Shown here: piece by piece, positions 27,955-38,683 of the stretch
Layout: the number at the start of each line of letters is the position of its first letter
Numbering within the stretch: the first letter of the stretch is position 1
From: Lysinibacillus sp. ZYM-1
GTDB taxonomy: Bacteria; Bacillota; Bacilli; Bacillales_A; Planococcaceae
NCBI RefSeq assembly: GCF_001308875.1
Contig: NZ_KQ465108.1
Span: forward strand, 179,572-243,571
Direction of reading: 5' to 3'
Length of the DNA: 64,000 bases
Notes under the pieces: model-generated
What the model saw: only the letters and a program-made list of their open reading frames with translations
The model's database searches: none
What the model was told of the DNA's origin: nothing
Position numbers and translations under genes: made by a program

Positions 27955-29580
27955 ATGCATATGATGGATACACCTTTATTATTAACAAGTTTTTTGAATC
28001 GCGCAGAACGATTTTTTCATTCAAAGAAAATATATTCGCGTACAAGCCCTACAACCATTCATGAATTTACGTACCAACAATATGTCAAACGGACTCGCCG
28101 ATTAGCAGATGCTCTTACAAAGTTAGGTATGCAGCAAGGCACGAAGGTTGGGACATTTGCTTGGAACCATCATCGTCATTTGGAAGCTTATTTTGCTGTA
28201 CCATGTGCAGGGGCGGTTCTGCATATGATTAATATTCGATTAGCTCCTGAGCACATTATTTATGTCATTAATCATGCCGAGGATGAAATATTATTAATTG
28301 ATGACAATTTAGTGCCGCTTATCGCCCCATTTGTCTCACAGCTTAAAACGGTTAAACATGTGATCATTATGGGTGATTCTGTGGCAGTAGAATCTATCCC
28401 CATTCCAAATGCGTTGTCTTATGAAGCATTGCTTGCAGATGCCAATGAGCATTTCACATTCCCGGATGATTTAGATGAGAATACACCTGCAGGAATGTGC
28501 TATACGAGTGCAACGACTGGTATGCCGAAGGGGGTAGTTTATACACATCGTAGTATTGTCCTTCACAGTTTAACGGCTGGGCTTGCTGATAGTATAGCTA
28601 TTTGTGAGTCAGATGTGGTGCTGCCTGTTGTACCAATGTTTCATGCCAATGCATGGGGGTTACCTTTTGCTAGTGTAGCCTTTGGTGCCACTCAGGTATT
28701 ACCTGGTCCTATGTTTACTCCACAGCTTTTGCTCGAGCTGTTTGAGGTGTACAAAGTAACCTTGACGGCAGGTGTACCTACTATTTGGCTTGGTGTTTTA
28801 CAGGAGCAACGTCAAAAACCTCGTGACCTATCGTCTATGCGATTGATTGTTTGTGGAGGATCTGCCTCACCGATTGGTCTTGTAAGGGGCTTTGAGGAGG
28901 AACTAAAGATACCTTATATGACAGGGTATGGTATGACAGAGACGTCGCCACTGGTAAGCTTATCTACGTATTCAACTCAAATGCAGGACTACACGGCTAA
29001 TGAAAAAATGCATGTTCGAATTACCCAAGGGATGACCATGCCGCTTATTGAAACCCGTGTTGTGAATGAAAATGGTGAGGTCCCTTGGGATGGTAAAACG
29101 ATGGGGGAACTAACCATTCGAGGCCCATGGATTGCAAATGAGTACTATCAAGATGAGCGTACTGATGAAGCCTTTAAAGATGGCTGGCTCTATACAGGAG
29201 ATATTGCGGTGATGACACCTGATGGCTATATTAAAATTACTGATCGTACAAAGGATTTAATTAAGAGTGGTGGCGAATGGATTTCGTCTGTGGAGTTAGA
29301 AAATGCTTTGATGTCCCATCCAAAAGTCTTTGAGGCAGCTGTTATTGCCATCCCACATGAAAAATGGCTGGAACGTCCTTTAGCGTGTGTAGTGCCGAAG
29401 CCAGAATATAAGGAATCTATTTCTAAAGAGGAGCTATTCGAAAATCTACAGGCACAATTCCATAAAACGTGGATTCCAGATGATATTGTTTTCATTCAAG
29501 AGGTACCTAAAACATCCGTAGGTAAATTTTTGAAGGCAAAATTACGAGAAGATTTAAAAGATTATCGTGTACAAGTTTAG
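27955..29580 (+). CDS. Fatty-acyl-CoA ligase (AMP-forming)
   Basis: A 541-aa adenylate-forming enzyme activating a fatty acid to its CoA ester. Core motifs in order: YTSATTGMPKGVVYTHRS (P-loop), GYGMTETSP, GWLYTGD, TDRTKDLIKSGGEWISS and the C-terminal KTSVGKFLKAKLRE lysine. The pattern fits the medium/long-chain AlkK-type group. Start ATG 27955 follows GAAGGGA at nine bases. It ends the three-gene operon, which gives activation, oxidation and thiolysis but lacks acyl-CoA dehydrogenase and hydratase genes here. Confidence 0.9.
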   Translation: MHMMDTPLLLTSFLNRAERFFHSKKIYSRTSPTTIHEFTYQQYVKRTRRLADALTKLGMQQGTKVGTFAWNHHRHLEAYFAVPCAGAVLHMINIRLAPEHIIYVINHAEDEILLIDDNLVPLIAPFVSQLKTVKHVIIMGDSVAVESIPIPNALSYEALLADANEHFTFPDDLDENTPAGMCYTSATTGMPKGVVYTHRSIVLHSLTAGLADSIAICESDVVLPVVPMFHANAWGLPFASVAFGATQVLPGPMFTPQLLLELFEVYKVTLTAGVPTIWLGVLQEQRQKPRDLSSMRLIVCGGSASPIGLVRGFEEELKIPYMTGYGMTETSPLVSLSTYSTQMQDYTANEKMHVRITQGMTMPLIETRVVNENGEVPWDGKTMGELTIRGPWIANEYYQDERTDEAFKDGWLYTGDIAVMTPDGYIKITDRTKDLIKSGGEWISSVELENALMSHPKVFEAAVIAIPHEKWLERPLACVVPKPEYKESISKEELFENLQAQFHKTWIPDDIVFIQEVPKTSVGKFLKAKLREDLKDYRVQV

Positions 29581-29592
29581 TAAATTAGATAG

Positions 29593-29624
29593 AATGAAGG
29601 TGGTAAAAACTACCTTCATTTTTT
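29593..29624 (+). terminator. Terminator of the fatty-acid operon
   Basis: AATGAAGGTGGT pairs with ACTACCTTCATT (one G.U), with six T at the end. Confidence 0.85.
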
Positions 29625-29704
29625 AATTGAAATAAATTCCTGAAAAGTGAAACTATTTTTTCTATTTTGCCGTATACTTTTAGTAACGAAAGGATGTGGA
29701 CGTA

Positions 29705-29935
29705 TTGTCAATTGCCATGGTAGCAATTATTGGTGGGGTTATTATTTCATTAGCTGGGATTTTTACAGATTCTCGTACGAGACAACAAAAAATTAAATTA
29801 AAGGCTATCGAAAAAGAAGTGGAATTAGAGAAGCTTCGATTAGAAACCTATACAATTGAAACAGAAAAAATGCGCCTTGAATTAGAACAGTCGAAAGTGC
29901 TACTATTAGAGGAAAAACAAAACTCAAGCAAGTAG
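29705..29935 (+). CDS. Small membrane protein with coiled coil
   Basis: A 76-aa protein with one N-terminal membrane helix (AMVAIIGGVIISLAGIF) followed by a basic and then charged helix rich in Lys, Glu and Leu at heptad-like spacing (KAIEKEVELEKLRLETYTIE and on). TTG start at 29705, ten bases from AAAGGA; GTG 29696 is too close to that site. I do not recognise it. The layout resembles phage-shock PspB-type proteins only in topology. It lies alone between a terminator and cheR; the 84-base gap leaves co-transcription with cheR possible. Confidence 0.6.
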   Translation: MSIAMVAIIGGVIISLAGIFTDSRTRQQKIKLKAIEKEVELEKLRLETYTIETEKMRLELEQSKVLLLEEKQNSSK

Positions 29936-29986
29936 ATGGGTATACATGAGAAAGACTATTTCAGGATTGTCTCTTTTCCGCTATAA

Positions 29987-30790
<804 letters not shown>

Positions 30791-30881
30791 TTAATAATAT
30801 GAATGAAAAGCTTTGTACAAATGACCGATTTCACAGTCATGTACATATAGTAAGCAAGGCATTAGAGACATAGATAATTCG

Positions 30882-30919
30882 TACGCTTTTCGCTTATCCT
30901 AAGCAAAGGCGTATTTTTT
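30882..30919 (+). terminator. Terminator of cheR
   Basis: TACGC.TTT.GCTTA pairs with TAAGC.AA.GCGTA around a three-base loop, followed by six T. The rest of the 313-base gap before aroC holds only the aroC promoter signal; I saw no T-box motif. Confidence 0.75.
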
Positions 30920-31053
30920 ATAAAGTTTAGCGCTTCACTTTAGTAGTGTAGCAAGCTTTTTATGAACGTCGTTCAGAATATTCACATAGAAATTATGTAA
31001 ATAGTATGAACTTAAAAGACATTTGTAAAAGAACTGTTTTTTTAAAGAATATA

Positions 31054-31062
31054 TGTTATAGT
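31054..31062 (+). promoter_or_regulatory. Extended -10 promoter of the aro operon
   Basis: TGT followed by TATAGT (31057-31062), 42 bases before the aroC start; the -35 box is weak. Confidence 0.45.
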
Positions 31063-31103
31063 GAAAAATACATACTTTAGCGAGTTGAAGGGAGAAAGCG
31101 TTT

Positions 31104-32285
31104 ATGCGTTACTTAACAGCAGGTGAGTCACACGGACCCCAATTAACAACAATTATTGAAGGTTTACCGTCACTCTTACTTATTACAGCAGAAAAAATTA
31201 ATCACGATTTAAAACGACGCCAGGGAGGTCATGGACGAGGGCGACGCATGCAAATCGAAACAGATACTGTAGAGATTGTCTCTGGCGTTCGTCATGGACA
31301 AACACTTGGATCACCTGTCGCACTTGTTGTAACCAACGATGACTGGAAGCATTGGACTAAAATTATGGGTGCTGAGCCATTAGCGGAGGATGTGAATCCT
31401 GAGGATATCAAACGTCAAATTTCACGACCTCGTCCAGGACATGCGGATTTAGTTGGGGGCATGAAATACGGACACCGTGATTTACGAAATGTGTTAGAGC
31501 GTTCTTCAGCTCGTGAAACAACTGTACGTGTAGCAGTCGGCTCTGTGGCAAAGGCCTTATTAAATGAATTAGGCATTTCTATTGTCGCGCATGTGACAGA
31601 GATTGTGGGGATAAAGGCTGATACTTCCTTAATAGAAGGGAAAACAGCGGATGAAATTCGTGCCATTGTGGAAGCCGATCCTTGCTACTGTGTAGACCCG
31701 GAGGCTTCTGCCAAAATGGTAGAAGCAATTGATGAAGCAAAAAAAGCTGGTGATTCTATCGGTGGTGTTGTTGAAGTCATTGTGGAAGGTATGCCAGCAG
31801 GTATAGGCTCCTATGTCCATTATGATCGAAAGCTTGATGCGAAATTAGCGGCTGCTATGCTATCCATCAATGCATTTAAAGGTGTAGAATTTGGGCTTGG
31901 ATTCGAAATGGCACGTCGTAAAGGCTCAGAAGTGCACGATGAAATTGTTTGGTCAGAAGAAGAAGGTTATACACGTGCTACAAATCGTCTCGGAGGCTTA
32001 GAGGGTGGCATGTCTACTGGGATGCCAATTGTTGTACGTGGTGTCATGAAGCCAATTCCTACTTTATATAAACCATTACAAAGTGTAGATATTGAAACAA
32101 AAGAGCCATTTAAAGCAAGCGTAGAGCGTTCTGATAGCTGTGCGGTACCAGCTGCATCAGTTGTGGCTGAACACGTTATTGCCTGGGAAATAGCGAATGT
32201 TATTTTGGAGCAATTCCATAGTGATCAATTACCACAATTAAAAGCTCAAATTGACGAGCATCGTCAATATACAAAGGGGTTCTGA
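31104..32285 (+). CDS. aroC: Chorismate synthase
   Basis: A 393-aa FMN-dependent lyase converting EPSP to chorismate. Family signatures GESHGPQL at the start, [12 protein letters not shown] and the [11 protein letters not shown] region are present, and length matches the Bacillus subtilis enzyme (named aroF there). AAGGGAGAA precedes ATG. It starts a run aroC-aroB-aroH-hisC-tyrA with tiny gaps or overlaps. Its product feeds menaquinone, folate and the aromatic amino acids. Confidence 0.96.
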   Translation: MRYLTAGESHGPQLTTIIEGLPSLLLITAEKINHDLKRRQGGHGRGRRMQIETDTVEIVSGVRHGQTLGSPVALVVTNDDWKHWTKIMGAEPLAEDVNPEDIKRQISRPRPGHADLVGGMKYGHRDLRNVLERSSARETTVRVAVGSVAKALLNELGISIVAHVTEIVGIKADTSLIEGKTADEIRAIVEADPCYCVDPEASAKMVEAIDEAKKAGDSIGGVVEVIVEGMPAGIGSYVHYDRKLDAKLAAAMLSINAFKGVEFGLGFEMARRKGSEVHDEIVWSEEEGYTRATNRLGGLEGGMSTGMPIVVRGVMKPIPTLYKPLQSVDIETKEPFKASVERSDSCAVPAASVVAEHVIAWEIANVILEQFHSDQLPQLKAQIDEHRQYTKGF

Positions 32286-32288
32286 TTT

Positions 32289-33380
32289 ATGCGTGTACCA
32301 GTGGCAACAAAATCGCATCATTATGAGGTTGTACTTGGCTATCAATTTCTCACTGAAGCCATTCAGAAATTTGCTGCTCAGCTTGAAAAAGCAGATAAGC
32401 TGTTTGTCTTTACAGATGCCAATGTATGGGCGGCTCAGGGAGAATATTTTAAGGCAAATTTCCCATATGATTTTGAGGTATTTATTTTACCTGGTGGCGA
32501 AGCATGCAAAACCTTTGAGCAATATTATGCAGCTCAAACATTTTTACTAGAGCAAAAATGCTCGCGGAAATCATTTGTTTTTGCCTTTGGTGGTGGAGCT
32601 GTTGGAGATTTAACGGGATTTGTTGCTGCAACCTATATGCGAGGGGTTCCATTTATTCAAATTCCAACAACCATTTTAGCGCATGATTCAGCTGTAGGCG
32701 GTAAAACAGCTATTAACCATCCATTAGGAAAGAATATGATTGGGGCATTTTATCAGCCAGAAGGCGTTATTTACGATACAGTTTTCTCTGAAACGCTACC
32801 TGTACGCGAAATACGTTCAGGGACAGCCGAGTTAATTAAACATGCGATGATTTCTGATCCAGTATGGTTAGAGGAATTAATGGCAGCAGATTCAGTGATA
32901 CATTTTAATCAACAAGAATTAGCGATGCAGCTAAAGAAAGGTATTGAGGTCAAAGCACATATTGTGGCAGAAGACGAAACAGAGCAATCCGTTCGAAAGT
33001 TTTTAAACTTGGGCCATACATATGGACATGCCATTGAAGCGGCTGCTGGCTATGGCAAAGTAGCCCATGGCGAGGCAGTAATGATTGGTCTTGTGTATTG
33101 CTTATTATTGAGTGAACGTTATGGAGAACTGGATCGTCCGTTTACCAAGGCATTTTTACAATTTGCAGCTAAAAATGGCTATCCTTTTGAGGCTGTTAAT
33201 GACTATACATTTGAGCAATTAACAAGCTATTTAATGAAAGATAAAAAAGCGGAATATGGCATTTTACAATTCGTATTATTAGAGAAAATTGGTAAACCGT
33301 TTGTGCGGGCAATCGATATAGAAGAATGCAAAGAAGTAGATGCCGAATATAGACAGTTATTAGCGGAGGTGCTTGTATGA
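32289..33380 (+). CDS. aroB: 3-dehydroquinate synthase
   Basis: A 363-aa NAD- and metal-dependent enzyme making 3-dehydroquinate from DAHP. NAD/substrate motifs GGGAVGDLTGFVAATYMRG, GGKTAINHPLGKNMIG and the zinc histidines in NLGHTYGHAIE are intact. It starts three bases after aroC and overlaps aroH by four bases (ATGA), showing translational coupling. In this pathway it acts upstream of the aroA product. Confidence 0.96.
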   Translation: MRVPVATKSHHYEVVLGYQFLTEAIQKFAAQLEKADKLFVFTDANVWAAQGEYFKANFPYDFEVFILPGGEACKTFEQYYAAQTFLLEQKCSRKSFVFAFGGGAVGDLTGFVAATYMRGVPFIQIPTTILAHDSAVGGKTAINHPLGKNMIGAFYQPEGVIYDTVFSETLPVREIRSGTAELIKHAMISDPVWLEELMAADSVIHFNQQELAMQLKKGIEVKAHIVAEDETEQSVRKFLNLGHTYGHAIEAAAGYGKVAHGEAVMIGLVYCLLLSERYGELDRPFTKAFLQFAAKNGYPFEAVNDYTFEQLTSYLMKDKKAEYGILQFVLLEKIGKPFVRAIDIEECKEVDAEYRQLLAEVLV

Positions 33381-33745
33381 TTCGGGGACTTAGAGGAGCA
33401 ATTACAATTGAATCTGACAAGCCAGAGCTTGTATGGGATGAGACAGCAAGATTAGTGCGTGAGGTTGTGACAGCAAATGATGTAGAAATAGATGATATCG
33501 CATCTATTCTTATTTCCACAACGCCTGATATTACCTCGGCATTTCCTGCTCGTGCAGTACGCTTGATGGAAGGTTGGCAATATGTTCCAGTTATGTGTAC
33601 ACATGAAATGGATGTGCCGAATGCACTACCATTGTGTATTCGTGTATTAATTCATGCGAATGTAGAGGTAGCACAAAAAGATGTTAAGCACCTGTATCTC
33701 AATGATGCAGTGAAATTAAGACCAGATTTAGCACAAGCTAAATAA
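33377..33745 (+). CDS. aroH: Chorismate mutase, AroH type
   Basis: A 122-aa monofunctional trimeric chorismate mutase of the Bacillus subtilis fold. Active-site residues of the family are seen: MIRGLRGA (Arg7), the central CTHEMDV and the C-terminal-half RVLIHANV with its arginine. It converts chorismate to prephenate for TyrA downstream. Overlaps aroB; hisC follows after an 18-base gap. In Bacillus subtilis the trpEDCFBA genes lie exactly in that gap. Confidence 0.95.
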   Translation: MIRGLRGAITIESDKPELVWDETARLVREVVTANDVEIDDIASILISTTPDITSAFPARAVRLMEGWQYVPVMCTHEMDVPNALPLCIRVLIHANVEVAQKDVKHLYLNDAVKLRPDLAQAK

Positions 33746-33763
33746 GTAGAGGAGATGTTTTAG

Positions 33764-34864
33764 ATGAAGTGGAAACAACAATTGGACGGTATGCAAGCAT
33801 ACAAGCCAGGAAAACCAATTGAAGAAGTGCAACGTGAATATGGCTTAAAGGAAGTTATTAAATTGGCATCTAATGAAAATCCATTTGGGTGCTCACCTAA
33901 GGTAACAGCTTATTTACAAAATAATGCAGTGAATCATGCGCTTTATCCAGATGGCTATGCACAAAATTTGCGTACAGCTGTTGCAAATCATCTAGATGTT
34001 CAAGAGACACAGCTTCTGTTTGGGAATGGCTCTGACGATATTATTGCTATTATTACTCGCGCATTGTTGTATCCAGGGGTAAATACCATAATGGCTGATC
34101 TATCATTTTCTCAATATTGGCATAATGCTGAAATTGAAGGTGCTGAAGTACGGAAAATTCCTTGTGTAGAAGGTGCACATGATTTAGAAGCAATGGCGGC
34201 TGCAATTGATGATCGAACATCTATCGTATGGGTATGTAGTCCGAATAATCCTACAGGTGTTGTAATTTCGGATACGGCATTACGTGCCTTCCTTGCCAAA
34301 GTACCAAATGATGTTCTTGTGGTATTAGATGAAGCTTATATTGAATACGTGACACATCCTGAACATAAGGATACGCTACCAATCATCGATCAATATCCAA
34401 ATGTTCTTTTATTACGTACATTCTCTAAAGCATATGGACTGGCGTCATTCCGAGTTGGCTATGCGATTGGGCAACCAGAAGTCATTGCAAAGCTTGATCC
34501 GGTTAGAGCGCCGTTTAACAATACGATCTTAAGCCAAGCTGTAGCAGCTATCGCGCTTAGTGATCAAGAATATATTCAAGCATGTCGTGAAGCAAATGAT
34601 AATGGTAAAAAGCAATATGTTGAATTTTGTGATAAACATAATCTGAAATACTTCCCATCTGATACGAACTTTATTTTCTTTGATACAAAAGCTGATAGTG
34701 ATGTCGTTTTCCAAGAGCTTATGAAAAAGGGCTTTATTGTGCGCAGTGGTAATGCTTTAGGATTACCTGGATTCATTCGTGTCACAATCGGCACTGAAGC
34801 CCAAAATACAGCATTGCTGAATCAACTTGATAATGTATTAAAAGAGCAAGGAGTATTTGCATGA
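33764..34864 (+). CDS. hisC: Histidinol-phosphate aminotransferase
   Basis: A 366-aa PLP-dependent class I/II aminotransferase. The PLP lysine is in RTFSKAYGLASFRVGY and the substrate-side motifs SPNNPTG and LDEAYIEY are present. In Bacillus subtilis the enzyme also transaminates aromatic keto acids, which explains its place among aro genes; dual use is likely here. GAGGAG precedes ATG and the stop overlaps tyrA (ATGA). Confidence 0.94.
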   Translation: MKWKQQLDGMQAYKPGKPIEEVQREYGLKEVIKLASNENPFGCSPKVTAYLQNNAVNHALYPDGYAQNLRTAVANHLDVQETQLLFGNGSDDIIAIITRALLYPGVNTIMADLSFSQYWHNAEIEGAEVRKIPCVEGAHDLEAMAAAIDDRTSIVWVCSPNNPTGVVISDTALRAFLAKVPNDVLVVLDEAYIEYVTHPEHKDTLPIIDQYPNVLLLRTFSKAYGLASFRVGYAIGQPEVIAKLDPVRAPFNNTILSQAVAAIALSDQEYIQACREANDNGKKQYVEFCDKHNLKYFPSDTNFIFFDTKADSDVVFQELMKKGFIVRSGNALGLPGFIRVTIGTEAQNTALLNQLDNVLKEQGVFA

Positions 34865-35958
34865 CACGCAATGTGCTCGTTATTGGGCTAGGATTAATTG
34901 GTGGTTCCATCGCACTTGCTTTACAGAAAGCACCAGATACAAAGATTATTGGCTATGATATGGATGCTCAAACGCGTGAGCATGCACAAACATTAAATAT
35001 TGTGCATGACACAGTAACAGATCCACAAGAAGTTGCAGCTGACGTCGATATCATTATCTTCGGTACGCCAGTTAATGCAACACTGGAATGGATGGAGCAA
35101 TTAAAATCATGGCCCCTAAAAAATAAAGTCATCGTAACAGATACAGGAAGTACAAAAAAGTTAATTATGCAAAAAGCTGGTGAATTACGTGAGCTTGGCA
35201 TAACGTTCATTGGTGGACATCCAATGGCAGGTTCTCACAAAAGTGGTGTGTTAGCTGCAAAGGCACATCTTTTTGAAAATGCATATTACATGCTTACACC
35301 ACTTGCGGGTGAAGAAATTGTTCATATGGCACAGCTTGAAAGCCTGTTAAAATTCACCCATGCAAAAGTTGTTAGTGTTTCTGCAAGTGAGCATGATCAT
35401 ATGACAGCTGTGGTAAGTCATTTTCCACATGTTATTGCGGCTTCCCTTGTACATCAATTAGGTGGAGAAAATGGGGAATACCCGATGACTCGTTCTCTTG
35501 CAGCGGGTGGTTTTCGTGACGTCACGCGTATAGCCTCTTCTAACCCCGTTCTATGGCGAGACATAACATTACAAAATCGTGATGAGCTACTCACTCAGCT
35601 AGAAGGCTGGGAAAAAGAAATGAGTCGCATTAAAGAATTACTGACGAATGGGACCTCTCGAGATATAGAAGACTATTTTTCTATTGCCAAAGAACTGAGA
35701 GATGAATTACCAATTAGCGCAGGTGCTATGTATACACCGTTCGACTTGTATGTAGATGTTCCGGATTATCCAGGTGTCATTTCTGAGGTTACAGGTTTAC
35801 TAGCTGATGAAGCGATAAGTATTACGAACTTAAGAATTGTCGAATCAAGAGAGGATGTTTTCGGTATTTTGGTGATTAGTTTCCAAAGTGAAAATGACCG
35901 TGAACGTGCCTCTGCATGTATACAAAAACGTGCCAATTTTGAAACGTATATTTCATAG
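34861..35958 (+). CDS. tyrA: Prephenate dehydrogenase with ACT domain
   Basis: A 365-aa NAD-dependent enzyme making 4-hydroxyphenylpyruvate for tyrosine. The Rossmann motif [11 protein letters not shown] is at residues about 8-18, and [12 protein letters not shown] holds the catalytic histidine region. The last about 75 residues (from [14 protein letters not shown]) form an ACT domain, presumably sensing tyrosine. It overlaps hisC by four bases. A hairpin without U tract separates it from aroA. Confidence 0.95.
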   Translation: MTRNVLVIGLGLIGGSIALALQKAPDTKIIGYDMDAQTREHAQTLNIVHDTVTDPQEVAADVDIIIFGTPVNATLEWMEQLKSWPLKNKVIVTDTGSTKKLIMQKAGELRELGITFIGGHPMAGSHKSGVLAAKAHLFENAYYMLTPLAGEEIVHMAQLESLLKFTHAKVVSVSASEHDHMTAVVSHFPHVIAASLVHQLGGENGEYPMTRSLAAGGFRDVTRIASSNPVLWRDITLQNRDELLTQLEGWEKEMSRIKELLTNGTSRDIEDYFSIAKELRDELPISAGAMYTPFDLYVDVPDYPGVISEVTGLLADEAISITNLRIVESREDVFGILVISFQSENDRERASACIQKRANFETYIS

Positions 35959-35962
35959 CAAA

Positions 35963-35990
35963 AGAAAGCGTCGGCATTACGGCGCTTTCT
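35963..35990. repeat. Hairpin between tyrA and aroA
   Basis: AGAAAGCG pairs with CGCTTTCT, with partly paired inner bases. No T run follows, so it may act as an mRNA processing or stability element rather than a terminator. Confidence 0.5.
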
Positions 35991-36017
35991 ATCTTCATAT
36001 TGGAGGGAAAAAAATTA

Positions 36018-37304
36018 ATGAGTGAAAAAGTTTTACAATACAATAAACCATCTTTACAGGGATCATTAACTGTTCCAGGCGATAAGTCGGTCTCTCACCG
36101 TTCTGTGATGTTTGGTTCCATTGCTACTGGGACAACGACAGTAGAAGGTTTTTTACTAGGGGAAGATTGTTTAAGTACCATTGATTGCTTCCAGAAGCTT
36201 GGTGTGCATATTGAGGTAGAAGGAACGAATGTAAAGATAGAGAGCCCAGGGATGAACAGTTGGCAGGAGCCGACAGAGGTGTTGTACACAGGTAACTCTG
36301 GTACAACAACGCGCTTAATGCTCGGGATTTTAGCTGGCTCCACTGTTCATTCAGTCATGACAGGGGATGCTTCCATTGGTAAGCGACCAATGAGACGTGT
36401 CATTGATCCACTGCGTCAAATGGGGGCCCTTATTACGGGACGTGCAGAAGGTCAATATACACCATTAGCCATTCAAGGAACGAAACTACAGGCCATTGAC
36501 TACAAAATGCCTGTAGCTAGTGCACAAGTTAAATCTGCTATATTACTTGCAGGCTTACGTGCTGAGGGAACAACGATTGTCAGAGAAACAGAAGTGTCAA
36601 GGGATCACACTGAAAGAATGCTACGTCAATTTGGTGCCCATGTAGAAGTAGAAAATGGAGTTGTTTCATTAGAAGGTGGACAAACTCTAAGTGGAACGCA
36701 CGTTTCTGTACCAGGAGATATATCCTCAGCAGCGTTTTTCTTAGTGGCAGGGGCAATTTGTGAAAATAGTCAATTAACACTAGAGAATGTTGGCATTAAT
36801 CCAACGCGCGATGGCATTATCGAAGTCCTTCAAAAAATGGGCGCAACCATGACAGTGATGTCAAATGGTGATAGGCAAGCTGAACCTACAGCGACAATTC
36901 AAATCCAAACATCAACTTTATCGGGTACAACAATCGAGGGAGATATGATTCCACGTTTAATTGATGAAATTCCAATCCTTGCTTTACTTGCTACACAGGC
37001 ACATGGCCAAACAGTTATTAAAAATGCCGAGGAGTTAAAAGTAAAAGAAACTGACCGTATTACAGCTGTTGTAGCTGAATTAAAAAAGCTTGGTGCTAAC
37101 ATCGAAGCAACAGATGATGGTATGATTATTGAAGGACCAACGCCATTAAAGGGCGCAAGTCTCAAAACATATGGTGATCATCGAATTGGGATGATGGGCG
37201 CTGTGGCTGCTTTAATTACGGAAGGAACAGTAACTTTAGATGATGCACAGTGTATTGCTGTATCTTATCCATCATTCTTTGAACATATTGAGGCAGTAAG
37301 GTAA
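36018..37304 (+). CDS. aroA: EPSP synthase (3-phosphoshikimate 1-carboxyvinyltransferase)
   Basis: A 428-aa enzyme joining phosphoenolpyruvate to shikimate-3-phosphate, giving the substrate of AroC. Visible: [32 protein letters not shown] and YGDHRIGM. The GDKS, SAQxK, RxHxE and NxTxR set is that described for class II enzymes. Start ATG 36018, ten bases from GGAGGG; the earlier frame opening at 36000 is a TTG before that site. It closes the aro run (named aroE in Bacillus subtilis). Confidence 0.96.
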   Translation: MSEKVLQYNKPSLQGSLTVPGDKSVSHRSVMFGSIATGTTTVEGFLLGEDCLSTIDCFQKLGVHIEVEGTNVKIESPGMNSWQEPTEVLYTGNSGTTTRLMLGILAGSTVHSVMTGDASIGKRPMRRVIDPLRQMGALITGRAEGQYTPLAIQGTKLQAIDYKMPVASAQVKSAILLAGLRAEGTTIVRETEVSRDHTERMLRQFGAHVEVENGVVSLEGGQTLSGTHVSVPGDISSAAFFLVAGAICENSQLTLENVGINPTRDGIIEVLQKMGATMTVMSNGDRQAEPTATIQIQTSTLSGTTIEGDMIPRLIDEIPILALLATQAHGQTVIKNAEELKVKETDRITAVVAELKKLGANIEATDDGMIIEGPTPLKGASLKTYGDHRIGMMGAVAALITEGTVTLDDAQCIAVSYPSFFEHIEAVR

Positions 37305-37317
37305 CAATTGAAGATGG

Positions 37318-37345
37318 ACTCTCCAAGCTTTTGGGGAGTTTTTTC
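37318..37345 (+). terminator. Terminator of the aro operon
   Basis: ACTCTCC pairs with GGGGAGT (one G.U) around an eight-base loop, followed by T-rich sequence. Confidence 0.8.
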
Positions 37346-37406
37346 TTGTTTCGGTGGTAAATGTTTTGTAGCATAAAGGTATTAAAGAAAGAATAGGTGA
37401 ATGACT

Positions 37407-38669
37407 GTGAACAATGCGATGACTGAAATGATGCAAGCACTTGAACAAGGGGACTTAGCATTAATAGATCAGCTACTAGAATCATTTTTGGTGAAGGAGT
37501 TACCCGAGGAAATTTACGCACTTGCAGAGATTTTTATGCAATATGGGTACATGAAAGAAGCTGACCGCGTACTGGAGCATTTACAATTTTTATTTCCAGA
37601 AGAGGCACAGTTAAAAATAGATCGTGCAAATGTTTTAATGGAGCTTGGTGATGAAGATGAAGCATTAAATTTACTGCTTGAAATCGAAGAAACTTCACCA
37701 GAATATCCTCAAGCATTAGTAGTTTTAGCAGATTATTATCAAATGCAGGGGTTATTTGAAGTAGCAGAAAAACGTATAAATGAAGCACTAGCAATTTTAC
37801 CAGACGAGCCACTATTGCATTTTGCCAAAGCTGAGCTTTTATTTGAAACGGGTCGCTTTTTAGAAGCCGCAAGGTTGTATGAAGAATTATATGCGCAACA
37901 AGGCGAATTTGCTGGTATTAATCTTGTCGAACGATTGGCAGAGGTTTATCGCGCTGGGGCTGCCTACGAAACGGCATTTGATTACTATTTAAAGGCACTT
38001 GAAGATGAGGTAAAACCAGATGTTTTATTTGGAGCGGCGTATTCAGCTTTCCAATCTCAAAAATACGAGATGGCTATTAAACAATTAGAGGAATTGAAAG
38101 AGTTAGATCCTGATTACTTCTCAGCTTACTTATTGCTAGCGGAAAGCTATGCGATGACAGAGGATAATCAAAAAGCCTATGCGGCGATTCAAGAGGGATT
38201 AAAGCGCGATGAATATGATAAATCGCTCTATCTGTTTGCTGGGAAAATGGCATTGAAAAATGGTTTGCCAGTAGAAGCTGAGCAATATTTACGAGAAGCG
38301 ATAGCATTAGATCCTGAGTATATGGAAGCAATATTAGCACTTATTTCCGTTTTAGGACAGCAAGAGCGGAATGAGGATGTCATTGAATTATTTGAGTCTC
38401 TACAGCAAAATGATTTTGAATGGAGCACGTTATACCCTTTTGCAGCGGAGGCATATGAAAATTTAGAATTGTACGACCGTGCATACGAATTTTACAGTTT
38501 GGCATATAATGATTTTAAGGAAGACGCAACATTTTTAGAAAAATATGTGTATTTTTTATTAGAGGAAGGAAAACGTTCAGAAGCAAAAGTGGTTCTTGGA
38601 CAATTAATTACTATTCAACCAGGTGAACCAGAGTGGCAAGAGAAGTTAGAAACCTTAGAATTTGAGTAA
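37407..38669 (+). CDS. ypiA: YpiA, TPR-repeat protein
   Basis: A protein of about 420 aa made of tetratricopeptide-like helix pairs throughout, for example EADRVLEHLQFLFPEEAQL, EVAEKRINEALAILPDEP and EAEQYLREAIALDPEY. No enzyme motif is present, so it is a protein-interaction scaffold. AGGTGA lies six bases before GTG 37407; ATG 37401 is also in frame but too near. Length and position match Bacillus subtilis YpiA, of unknown function. ypiB follows 14 bases on. Confidence 0.85.
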   Translation: MNNAMTEMMQALEQGDLALIDQLLESFLVKELPEEIYALAEIFMQYGYMKEADRVLEHLQFLFPEEAQLKIDRANVLMELGDEDEALNLLLEIEETSPEYPQALVVLADYYQMQGLFEVAEKRINEALAILPDEPLLHFAKAELLFETGRFLEAARLYEELYAQQGEFAGINLVERLAEVYRAGAAYETAFDYYLKALEDEVKPDVLFGAAYSAFQSQKYEMAIKQLEELKELDPDYFSAYLLLAESYAMTEDNQKAYAAIQEGLKRDEYDKSLYLFAGKMALKNGLPVEAEQYLREAIALDPEYMEAILALISVLGQQERNEDVIELFESLQQNDFEWSTLYPFAAEAYENLELYDRAYEFYSLAYNDFKEDATFLEKYVYFLLEEGKRSEAKVVLGQLITIQPGEPEWQEKLETLEFE

Positions 38670-38683
38670 AGGAGGGAGTGGGT

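Noticed and set aside
30791..31103. T-box or TRAP leader in front of aroC
   Set aside because: I found neither a T-box sequence nor a run of spaced GAG/UAG triplets; only a terminator and an extended -10.
32251..32550. Small plus-strand open frame overlapping aroC and aroB
   Set aside because: Different frame inside two well-supported genes, with no start signal of its own.
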